Assembly (NCBI GenBank): GCA_030268105.1
Contig: BSDZ01000021.1
Span: forward strand, 1,550,001 to 1,614,000
DNA: 64,000 bases
Source of the DNA: Volvox africanus
Taxonomy: Eukaryota > Chlorophyta > Chlorophyceae > Chlamydomonadales > Volvocaceae
Reading direction: 5' to 3'
Each line of letters starts with the position of its first letter. Positions within the stretch are counted from its first letter, which is position 1. Both the position numbers and the translations under genes were made by a program. Below are positions 25,433-35,506 of the stretch, piece by piece. The notes under the pieces were generated by a model that saw only the letters and a list, made by a program, of their open reading frames with translations, was not told the origin of the DNA and ran no database searches.

Positions 25433-26725
25433 ATGCCGTTAGGTGGTAAACTGGTCCTGAAAGGTGAGTCGGTAGGAAAAGAATTTGGAAGGACATAACG
25501 AATGTTCTTCTGCTGATATCTTTCCTGGACTGTTTGAACTTTGTATCCATGTTACTATAGGCGGTGCAACTTTGAAGGAAGTTGAAGGGGTGGAAAAGAA
25601 AAAGAGCAAAAAGATTAAAAGAAAAGACGAGGCCGAAGATATCGTAAAAGGCAATGAGCCCCCTGTGGACCGAACAAAGCCGAAACCGGTGCGTGGTGGA
25701 ACGGTGCATGCGCGAGGGGGGCAGGTCTGGGGTGCTTGGGTGTAGGCGGTGAGAGGATTTTCAGTGCCTTTCAGCATGCTTAGGGTCTTGCAGGCCCGGC
25801 TGTCACCAGCCGAGTTACAAGGCCTGATTTTATCAGAGGAAATGTGACGAGTTGGAGCCATCGGCATTTCGTGTGCTGAGTGGCATACGTCACTTTATGG
25901 TCCCTTGGGCTAAGAAACACCTCTCACTGGAGTTGCCTAGGTAGCAGCAAATGCTGTTAACGTCATGAGCGGCAAGACGTACGAGGAGGAGTTCGACCTT
26001 GAGACCAAACGCGTCAAGGTCAGTCAGTTGTGCCATCGCTGCCACTGTGGCTAAAGCATGTCCTGGCCCTGCCGAACTCGGTCCCATGCGACCCACATTT
26101 GGCTCTTTCTTATGTGTTTTCCTTGTTGGAAACTCCACCTTGGATCAGTGAATGTGGTGTTAGTCTGAGATTGGTATCCGGGTATGAGTCCGTTTTTCTT
26201 GTTTGTCTTGGCCAGCACTGCCTACGCGTGTTGTGGTTTCTATGGCGCAGGAAGGCAAGGCCAAAAACACACCATGGGGCTGTGGCTACCGCGCGCCGCC
26301 CACCATTTTGCACGGCTACACCACCAAGGTCACTGGCAAGACAGGTGCGCCGAGATGTCATTCGGGAATGGCACTTTGGACAGGTTTCTTGCGTGAGATG
26401 TTTTTGGCAGTGCACAAACCACACCAACTGTAGGGTAGCTAAGGGGCTCTCAGCAGCAAATATTTATAGACTCTTATATTGGCGGCATGATATGCGCGTC
26501 CACATCATGGTTACCGGCACATGGCGAAACTAACAATTAGTTGGATGATGACTCCCTTCGTCCCACTTGGCCTCATCCACATTTCAAACCATAACCGACT
26601 ATTCCTTCCATTCCCTCTGTCAACGCATCAAATTCACCATCTTCGCCAACCCACTGTCGCCGGGTGTAGCTGAGGAGCGGCTAGACCTGAGGGCGGCCGC
26701 CAAGAGCGACAAATTCTGCAAGTAG
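25433..26725 (+). CDS. FAM32A: FAM32A-like protein (five exons)
   Basis: Exons 25433-25463, 25561-25688, 25941-26018, 26251-26344 and 26670-26725 total 387 nt and encode 128 aa with consistent phases. The product starts MPLGGKLVLKGG, continues with a Lys-rich basic stretch (KKKSKKIKRK, residues 20-29) and ends in the conserved C-terminal block with TPWG, YRAPP, ILHGY, KVTGKT and AEERLDLR followed by KSDKFCK. This pattern belongs to the small nuclear FAM32A (DUF1754) family, reported in animals as a component of the catalytic-stage spliceosome. The first coding exon holds only ten codons and one base. Start choice rests on the GGKL(x)LKGG motif, which is the usual N-terminus of the family. It is convergent with the epimerase-like gene; the stop codons are about 0.5 kb apart. 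The exon-3 boundary (acceptor at 25940) is the least certain. Confidence 0.88.
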
Positions 26726-27229
26726 GCCTCCAGCTTTCCAGAGGGCCATTGCATTCCTGAGGAACAAACCGCCTTGCCAAATGGCGCAGGTGGCCACGAA
26801 GGTGCTGTAGAGGTTACTTCATATCCCCAGTTGTTGCTCCCATAGGGGAAGAGTCTCGCTATCCATAAAGCAGCCACACTATGCCGCAGCGTTGCCCCCT
26901 GTGCCCCGAGCATGCCAGAAATAAAAGCGAACGAAGATTCTACCCTGTGAAGACCACCGGTCTGTCTCAGTCACCGTGCATCGTCTTTGCTGCAACGGAA
27001 CATGTACAGGCGGGGGAGTTTTTGCCAGTCGGGTCGACGATTTCGTCGTTGCTGGTTGGCCTATGGCCTCCAGCCAAGTCTGGTCAACTTACCTAGTTCC
27101 CAGAAACGCATGCTTCTCCCGTGTACCATCTAATGCCACGCAGCTTCCAGGATGAGGGATGCAGGCGTGGGTAGCGGAGGATGATAGACTAGCAGACCTT
27201 TGTGGTACGCATGCTTTCTACTACAGGCC
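26726..27229. other. Gap between convergent genes
   Basis: About 0.5 kb separates the FAM32A-like stop from the stop of the minus-strand epimerase-like gene. It must contain both 3' UTRs. No TGTAA poly(A) signal was seen on either strand, so the mRNAs may overlap or use variant signals. Confidence 0.5.
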
Positions 27230-30200
27230 CTACGGGGCCGGTGCACGCTGCGGTGGGAACATTTCTCTAAGTGCCTCCCGTAAAGGGGTGGTATGGAAGC
27301 CAAATTCCTCCATCAGCAGGGAGACATCCATGGAAATGTCCGCTGGGCTGGCCACGCCTCTGCAAAGGATAGATGGTGCAAGGTGGAATCAAAAGCTGGC
27401 GGTTACGTTTTTGCAGTGGAGGATGCACGCACGAGGCGCTTATGCTTGTATCTATTGCCGCCCAGCTTGCAGTGTGCGAGAATGCTCGGGATAAAGCGCA
27501 TGTATGGAGGGCGCATTGCCGTATCGCAGTCTGCAACACCGTTTGCCAGCGGGCTCCAGGCTCCTATTTTTCTTGTTCCTCGCGAAACTGATATTAAGAG
27601 GAAATCTATCCCGATCATTTAATGAAGCATCTGTCGGTAGCTAAATGGCGCAGGGCGAAATGAATGAGGACAGGCGGTGTCGGAGCGTCCGATATCTGGT
27701 TTCCCCCAGGTTTAGGCAGGCGAGTTGATTGAGGTTGGAGGTTGGGGCGCCCCCAGCATGCCGGTAATAATGGCCAGCGGGTGGTGCGAAGATCAATGGT
27801 CTCATTTCAACCTGTTCCGTTGTGCTATCCTTGCACAACATGGGAAGACTCATTTCGCTGACGGTCAGGGTGCAGCAGTAGCATCTCAAATGTTATCGAA
27901 ATGGAGACATGTGGTTTTAATATGACTTGAAACTGCATAGGTGGAAAGTCGCAAACCCCCAACAGGACCCCCATACCTGTTCACCGACGCAGTGGACGCA
28001 GGCAGGATGGCGTTGTAGCCGCAGCCTAGTGCATCCGCAACCTGCGGCATACCGAAAGCCGTGACGTGTTGTCGAAATGCATTTGCAGTTCTACAAGGGT
28101 GATCCCGCAACGGGGAAAACCAGACAGCATTATTGCACTGCTCGCAAATGTGCTCGTCGCGTGTCCATACCAGCTCCCACACATTCCGGCTGTGCTGCAA
28201 TGGCGATCACCGGGACTACGAGCCTTCCCGGCATGTGCTTAAGCCTGTCGCTAAAGTGGAAGCGGAAAAACAGAACTCCTCAGATGAGGTTATCTACGGA
28301 ATGGGGGTCCGCACGTCGTCAATGTCGGACAGCCTGTTGTGATCCACGTCCCTCGTCCAATGCGTTCGCCCACCCAAGACCTTAAAGTGTCCGTGTAAAG
28401 CGCGAGACGACCCCCTAACCAAACCCGTGATTAATATTTTTCACAACCTCTCACCTGTCGTGCCATATCCACCCGGGACAGCCGCTCCGGACCCCCGGTA
28501 TTGAACACCCGGTGGCGCCAAGTGATTCCGGTAGGCGCCTGGTGGGAACCTGCTGCACCATCTGCCAGCACTGCTGTCACTCTGGCTGCATCCGCTGTCG
28601 TTGATTTATGTATCTTGACGCACGCGTTGGCCTCAATGAGCCGGCGCACCAGCCGTTCGAGGTCCCCTACGTACACAGGACTTCGCCACTCATCGTCGAA
28701 GAAGGTGGTGGGCGATCCACCACGGACAGCTGACGCCTGACCAGGGGTAGGACAGGAGGCACACATGGGCAGCGCGGGTAGAGATTAATGGATGACTGGA
28801 TGGTAAGCAGCGCGGTGGGTGTGTCGCTAACCCTCTTCATTCAGACACGAATTACACAGAAATGCGGAGTCCTGTCGCAGATGGTTTTTTTGTGTTGGGT
28901 GATAAAAATGGCTCGTGGTCTCAAAAAGGGATTAAACAGGGTCATGACGTGGAAAGCTGTGGGACTCGCGCCAATATGTTGTGGGGTACTGCCATCAGTA
29001 TCGACATTGCAAATTAGCATGATTGGCCGCTTCGCTGATGTCATTACACCATTACAATGATACCCAGACGTCAGAGCATAGCAGCCCCACAGCCACATGC
29101 ATGCCTTGACACCGTTCAGCTCCTTGCAAATCCTATACAGCTCCAAGCCCTCGTCTTGTTCACAATTACGGCGGCCAGGTCCCTGTGCCCGGCAGCTCAT
29201 CCATCTCCCCTCAAGCACCCCGAGCCGCATTCCAAGCCGAAGCATACAGCCCAGACCCAACCCTCATCGCCCTACCACAAACTGAAGAAAAAGAGCCCGG
29301 CTGACTGGGTCAGGTGGCGGCGGCCCGTAGATAATGCTGCAGCGAAGGATGGCTACCGGGAAGCGTGCCGGTAACCGCGACTGCATGGGGAAGTCTTAAG
29401 CACGAAGTAAGAGGTATTTGGATATAAAGTTGTTTCTTTGCCACCATCTCAGAAATACAGCCTGCTCACCAGGATGTGCTGCTCCGCCTCTTGCTTTGTT
29501 TTCCCGTACGTATTCACTGGACCGCATGGCTCATCCTCCTTCCACATTGCGTGGCTGCCATCGTATACCTGTCGTGCACGCGACAGGGAACATTGCTGAT
29601 TTTCACACAAGAGCGGGATGGAACGGGGCTACCTGTACAGCCGTGCAGCATAAGAGCTGCGGTGCGGTGCGATGGGGGAATGGGAACGGCGATACAAACT
29701 CCGCCTGTGCACCACCACCACCTGTGGCTTCGAGCTACATGTTCCCTTCCGTTCGCGACAAGCAGCTTAACTTCTGTGTTGTATTGCTCCGTTTAAACTC
29801 CGTTTTGGGCAAGCAAGGTTTTACGCGGCTCTCGGCAGTTTGCAAATCAGCACTGGTTTAGGTGGTGGATACCAAGGGTGATGCCCCCAAGCTCGTCGGC
29901 ACCAGACGTGGCCGGATCCGGCGCACCCACCTGGTCCGTGGAGAAGTGAATTAGGGCAGCCCGGATGCCCCTGCTCTGTTCCTGGCGCAAGATGCAATCA
30001 ACGAGGTGGAAAGGCACGTTGACAGCCCTGAATGGAATAGGATGAAGGCCAAGGTGGAGGTTCGAGGTGGGGTGCGGGTGGGATCTCACGGAAAAAGATC
30101 CAAACAACGGACCGAGGGCTACCTCTGAATGGCTCCAACCAAGTGCTGCTTCCTGTCGCGCGATTGGGTCTCCTCGGCACGCTTTCTTTCCTGACAGCTG

Positions 30201-31511
30201 AACTCCCGCCGTACGAGTCTGTAACTTCTTCCCGACGTTTCCCCAGCATGAAGCACGGTTGCCCCTACCTGGCCGCGTCCGGAGATGACTCACACAGTCC
30301 CGGTTGGCTGATGGCCGCACAGTTGATGACAGCGTGGAATGTCGTCTATGTGGCACATGGGAGCAAAGGGAGGTACATGTAGGGGTCGCAGTCTTGTCGG
30401 CCGAGGGCACACCCAAGCGATATGGAGGTGGCCCGCTGGAAATGGACGGGGTCGTGCAGTGCTGCTTTGCGTTGCATTGTAGGCAAACTCGAACGCGCGG
30501 GATGGTAAGGTGCGAAGGTGTGAATGTGTGTGTGTGGCGATGCGGGGGAGCTGTTGAACCTTCTTGACCGTGGACTTGCTAAAAGTGGTCGACTCATTCT
30601 GAGATCCCAGTTTCCAAGGCGCCTGTTCACCTTACCATGTCCGTTACGCATTACCAGTACTTATCAACAGCAATTTGCACATTCCTCCGGAAATGCGAGT
30701 GTTATGGATGCAGCGCCGCCCCCACCACAAGGACAAGGGCCCCCAGGCAAGGACAAGGCACGCGGGTGAGGGTGGCTAGGAAAACCGAATGATCGCGGTC
30801 TTGACAAGGCGAGTGAGCTTCGCACGCGGCTTGCGGCTGCTTGCAAGACTGTTTGACGGTTGCGCGATTGGAGGTCTGGGGGCCTCAGGTCGCCGGACCT
30901 TGTCAAAAGCCTCCTGCAGGCCGTCTCCCGTAACAAGGTCCACCTGCCAATGGATGGACCAGGCAATAGAAGGGCGTGGGAGTAAGCGCAGTACAGCCAA
31001 GGAAGGCTGGATGGGGGGGGCCTGCCCAGGGATTCATGTGGCGTTCACGGGTTGGGGTTAGGGGATGATGCGGTAGCTAGGGGTCGGCACGTTGCCGGTG
31101 TCGGCGCGTTTTGCTTGCATGGATAACGACATACTTGGTAGGTTCTGACATCACTAGAGAGATGGAAGCATGTACTGACCCGTTCGACGATGAGCCTCCG
31201 ATGCTTACTCAATAATCAGTCTGGTGGAAGTGTTACATAACTTTTGGTGTAACTTTTACGCACCTTATGGGCAACAGCGCCGGTGGGAGCTGATGTCAGT
31301 TGGCGAGTGCAAAACGTGTAGTGGACCTAATGAGGTGCGAGAGGTAGGTGCCTGTTCAAGTTGTTACATAAATACCTATAACCGGGTTTGGGCTATCTCT
31401 GGAGTCGGGACGGAGGTTTACCGTGTGGACTTTCGCCAGTGCATGCACCAGGAATTGCCCAGCGTACCCCGAACCTCCGGTGACAAGAATTGTCTGAGGC
31501 GTCTCAGACAT
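27230..31511 (-). CDS. NAD(P)-binding RmlD/MAT2B-like epimerase-family protein (ten exons)
   Basis: Exons in transcript order: 31511-31422, 31326-31264, 30943-30899, 30345-30269, 30027-29931, 29568-29470, 29380-29276, 28736-28455, 28041-27977, 27359-27230; 1053 nt, 350 aa. The N-terminus holds a Rossmann nucleotide-binding loop (TGGSGYAG, residues 11-18). An NCAA motif, STD (121-123) and the YxxxK pair Y145/K149 follow, as in extended short-chain dehydrogenases. The C-terminal half has FFDDEWRSPVYVGDL, NTGGPERLSR and a final SPADISMD block. These match, as I recall them, the plant relatives of dTDP-4-dehydrorhamnose reductase and the methionine adenosyltransferase regulatory beta subunit. The substrate cannot be read from sequence, and a non-catalytic regulatory role is possible. 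Residues around LIEANACVK to ITWRHRV look like an insertion relative to plant members, or an unspliced small intron. Confidence 0.9.
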
Positions 31512-32373
31512 GATCAATATGATGTTAAGTTGATGTGCTGCTGAAGAGACAGAGTTAGCTCAATAATTCGGTCAGATGTTGATAGTCCAGGCTGTATTTT
31601 GCCAACTCTTTGTTATACATATATCCGCTTCACATCGGCTCCATGCAATTGAACACACAATTTGCTGCGATTCGTGATCATCTTATCATGCGCTGATTGA
31701 AAATTCGTTCGTTGGAGGTTGATACGGGAGTGGTTGAGGGCTTTCAGTGACTCTCAACGCCCAATGGCGAGCGTTGTCATAGTAAGAGCAATGGGATCAT
31801 GGTAGAAGTTGCAGGCATTTCAAGATCTCCCATGGAGCATGGACGACTTATGGCCTACGATACTTATCTTAACCCACTCAAAGCAAAGCAGTTTGCGTGA
31901 CAGAATTGTTGCTCTATGTTTAACAGCGCGCTGAACGCTTAAGTATTCTGTTAATAGAACAGGTAACGTCTGAATCTTTGTGCCCGCCTGCAGACGCTCA
32001 ATAGGTTTGACAAACCAAAGGATTTTGCAAAACATAGACGCAGCAAGAACGTCCTCTTGAGGATGAATGATGATGATTACAAGTTCGTGAATTCGAATGA
32101 CGAATAGGCTTAGGTATGTCCGAGAGCGACCGGTCCTTAGGGTGCACCAGTTTTTGGGATGTGTCTATCAAATCGTTACTAGGAATATCGAGAGCTCTGT
32201 ATACATTTAGGAAATTACAGTGGAGGCCGAACGGCTAGAGTGCAGCTCCCAAAGCCTTCCGCACGTACAACACCATGGACGCCATGCAGCCAGGCATATA
32301 TACTAAAGCTGAGCTTCAAGAGCCTGGAGGCGTCAGCTAGTACACATATTAGGAGCACACAGGACGCACGCTT

Positions 32374-32404
32374 CACGGTCCGGTTCCTGTTGAACCGGAC
32401 CGTG
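32374..32404. other. Perfect 13-bp hairpin with 5-nt loop
   Basis: CACGGTCCGGTTC (32374-32386) pairs exactly with GAACCGGACCGTG (32392-32404) around the loop CTGTT. It stands about 270 bp left of the long inverted repeat. No gene end is nearby on either strand. Confidence 0.85.
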
Positions 32405-32672
32405 GCAAGTCAATTTGCAACGACCACCAAACGTACGTAAGTATGGTTAGTGGGTATGTTGTCCCAACCTCTGTGGGGGGCCCCCGATCCCATGCTGCAA
32501 ACACCGCACACCTTGCCCAAATACCCGAAACCACATCAACACCAACCCTATTAAATGTATGGATGCCTACGATCCCTCTTGTGGTACGGCATACACAGGT
32601 TGTCATGTGCAGCGAGCGGCATAGCTGCGTCCACAACACTGGGGGTGTGGACTAGAGTCTGTGAGACTGTAG

Positions 32673-33625
32673 AATAGAGTTCCGCGACGGAGCTCTTGGA
32701 GGAGTAGGTGACTTCACGGCACAACACCCCATAACCGACAGAGCTAGGAAGAAGTAGCGCAGTCTCACCTCAGGGCCGGGCTGTGAAGCCAGTGTCTAGT
32801 GTAGTTGCCGAGCTACAGCTAGTGCACTGCTGCGCCAGCCTCACATACACTTACTACCAGGTGAAGCCAAGCCATGGTGTCCTCACGTGAACGGGCTCGG
32901 GCTTCAGGTGTTTGTGTGGAGCTGCAGATCTACACATTCAGCTTAATTTCTTCGGACAGCATCTACGCTGCGACAGCAGGAGTGTGCGATGCCTCCGGGT
33001 GCTTCCGACATCATGGAACTTGGCCAGTCTCATTGCCGCAAGCAGGCCTCAACAGTGTCGCTACCCTTGGGTCATCATCCCGAGGAGTTCTTTTCTTCTG
33101 ATTCTTTTCTTCAACATTTAGTGACGAAGGTTCCCGCTCATGGACACAAGGCCTACATCAGCACGGACGAGTGGGTGACGGCTCATGCTCCATGCATGCG
33201 GAGCCGGGATGATGACCCAAGGGTAGCGACACCGTTGAGGCGCGCTTGCCGCTTGCCGTCGTGCCAATGAGACTGGCCAAGTCCCATGATGTCGGAAGCA
33301 ACCGGAGGCGTCACGCACTCCTGCCGTCGCAGCGTAGATGCTGTCTGAAGAAATTAAGCTGAATGTGTAGATCTGCAGCTCCACACAAACGCCTGAAGCC
33401 CGAGCCCGTTCGCGTGAGGACACCATGGCTTGGCTTCGCCTGGTAGTAAGTGTATGTGAGGCTGGCACAGCAGTGCACTAGCTGTAGCTCGGGCAACTAC
33501 ACTAGACACTGGCCTCACAGCCCGGCCCTGAGGCGAGACTGCGCTACTTCTTCCTAGCTCTGTCGGTGATGGGGCGTCACACCGCGCAGTCACCTACTCC
33601 AAGAGCTCCGTCGCGGAACTCTATT
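32673..33625. repeat. Long near-perfect inverted repeat (arms about 410 and 421 bp, 122-bp spacer)
   Basis: The left arm, 32673-33082, is nearly the reverse complement of the right arm, 33205-33625. Both begin at the outer end with AATAGAGTTCCGCGACGG and end inside with GGGTCATCATCCCG. Differences are scattered substitutions plus one indel of about 13 bp near the inner end (around 33045 in the left arm, with extra bases near 33250 in the right). Antiparallel copies of the same short open frame (starting MVSSRERARASG) lie in the two arms. No transposase gene and no clear target-site duplication were seen at the outer ends. It is either a foldback/MITE-like element or a locus that would transcribe into a long hairpin RNA. 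Confidence 0.9.
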
Positions 33626-34193
33626 GGCAGCTAATCAGGGTCATCAGTCCTGATAGCACCAGTATTAAACTGATCTATTGGCGGCCTGGGCAGATGCGCG
33701 GAATGTGAGCCACTGTAAGGGTCTGTACAATATCCTTACAATAGCTCAATTCCGCACAATCTATATCAACCAGGCAAAGCGCTTCCAGCGGGAAGCGTTT
33801 GCCTTAAGTATCGGCAAGAGATCACCAAAATGTACGGCTGGTGGATCCAGCAACGGCCAACTGTCATTCACGTGAATCAGCAGCTGTCGCAATTGTCGTT
33901 TTCTAACCGCTCTTTCGCCAGAATTGTCACGCCGTCAATGGTGCATGGCAGGGTACCATACCTGGATAAAGGCAATGCATGATACGACAACCGTGCCACT
34001 GACACCTTCAGACAGCCGCAACCCGGCTTCTCTTCCACTGCAGCAAAGCATCCCTTAAGCGCCTTTACCCCATTGCGACTTCATTTGCCCTCAATCCCAT
34101 TTTGTCTGGCAAACCTTCAGAAGCCGCAAAACCGGTTGACATCACACTCATGTGTCGTTCCGAGGAATTGCTGCTTCCCTAGGTCCCGATTGG

Positions 34194-34543
34194 ACCAGAC
34201 CACTTCACCAGACCACTTCACCAGACCACCTCACCAGACCACCTCACCAGACCACTTCACCAGACCACTTCACCAGACCACCTCCCCAGACCACTTCACC
34301 AGACCACCTCACCAGACCACCTCACCAGACCACTTCACCAGACCACTTCACCAGACCACCTCACCAGACCACTTCACCAGACCACCTCACCAGACCACTT
34401 CACCAGACCACTTCACCAGACCACCTCACCAGACCACTTCACACGACCACTTCATCAGACCACTTCACCAGACCACTTCACCAGACCACCTCACCAGACC
34501 ACCTCACCAGACCACTTCACCAGACCACTTCATCAGACCATTA
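34194..34543. repeat. 13-bp minisatellite, about 27 copies
   Basis: The unit is AGACCAC(T/C)TCACC with two alternating variants at position 8 and a few point changes (CTCCCC, ACACG, CATC). The 13-bp period leaves open frames in more than one phase, but no gene context supports translation. It lies about 1 kb downstream of the FAD oxidoreductase stop codon. Confidence 0.92.
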
Positions 34544-35506
34544 CCCGACGCCCCAGCAGGGTGCCGCCTACCCCGGTCGCTGCATCCACTCAGTCAGTCT
34601 TACCGATGTCCAATGGAATCACGACCCAGCACCCGGAGACCACCCTACCCTTGCAATCCGTAGCTCACCTCCCTAGCACAGGGCAAGGCATTTGACGTGG
34701 GTTCTAACCGAGGTGTTTGTAAATAGGTTTCTTAGCGGCCTTTCCTTTAAACTGCTGCAGACCACAAAAGGGGTGGACTGCATGTTGCTGTCCATGCACG
34801 CCGACAGAGCAGCAGTGGCGTAATGTGACCTGTTAATAAAAACCCCTCCTCTCCGCCAGGGGGGAGGTCCACTAGGGAACTAGGGATTCACGACATTGAT
34901 CCACGCGCACTGAGCGAACCCCAGCACACTATGCTGTGCTGCACCTGTGAACTGCTGCCGTGCCTCATATTGTACATGGCGAATCTGCGTGCTTAGTGCT
35001 TACGTGCCCTTCATGTTCGCGAATAGTACCCTTCTCATCCGGTATGGACACAAGGAAACATGTTCACCACCGCCTGCCCCCCCCCCCGCGAAGGCAGGAG
35101 CGACCGAATGAACATCTCCAAATGTATACGGCAGCACCGACCGAGCCTGGAGGGATTCAACAGACACGAGACTTGCGACTGCCGGACAACTCAACACTTT
35201 AGCAAAGCGTGTGGACTGTGAGTGGGCCCAGCTACGACTGGTGCCTGACCGGGCGCCGCAACAACACCCTGGAAGTCATCCCCTAGAAAGGACGCCCTCT
35301 CGTTTCCTCGCAGGATTGAGATTGATCGGCCGATTCCTCGTTGATGCAGTCCGCTCAACTTCATCCATCACGACGCGACCTGAAAGAGCCCTGGCTAGGC
35401 ATTTTACCCTAGCCAACCTAGACACACGAAAACATGCACACACTCCTCTTTCCTCACCGCGACGCGCCATTCACTCCCTCCGTCCCGCTCCCACCCCTTT
35501 CCTTTT

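Larger units (their letters stand above)
31512..35506. other. Intergenic region with repeats
   Basis: No gene could be assembled between the start of the epimerase-like gene and the stop of the FAD oxidoreductase gene. It contains a 13-bp-stem hairpin (32374), a long inverted repeat (32673-33625) and a 27-copy 13-bp minisatellite (34194-34543), listed separately. The open frames at 34073-34676 are products of the minisatellite, whose period shifts frame. A short fragment around 32240-32340 could be a decayed exon but is unrecognised. Confidence 0.55.

Noticed and set aside
34194..34543. CRISPR array
   Set aside because: The units are contiguous 13-bp tandem repeats without unique spacers, in a eukaryotic nuclear context.
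34073..34676. Two overlapping plus-strand open frames with TTSPDHFTRPPHQ repeats
   Set aside because: Both come from the 13-bp minisatellite; similar repeats in two phases show the openness is due to the unit, not to selection on protein.
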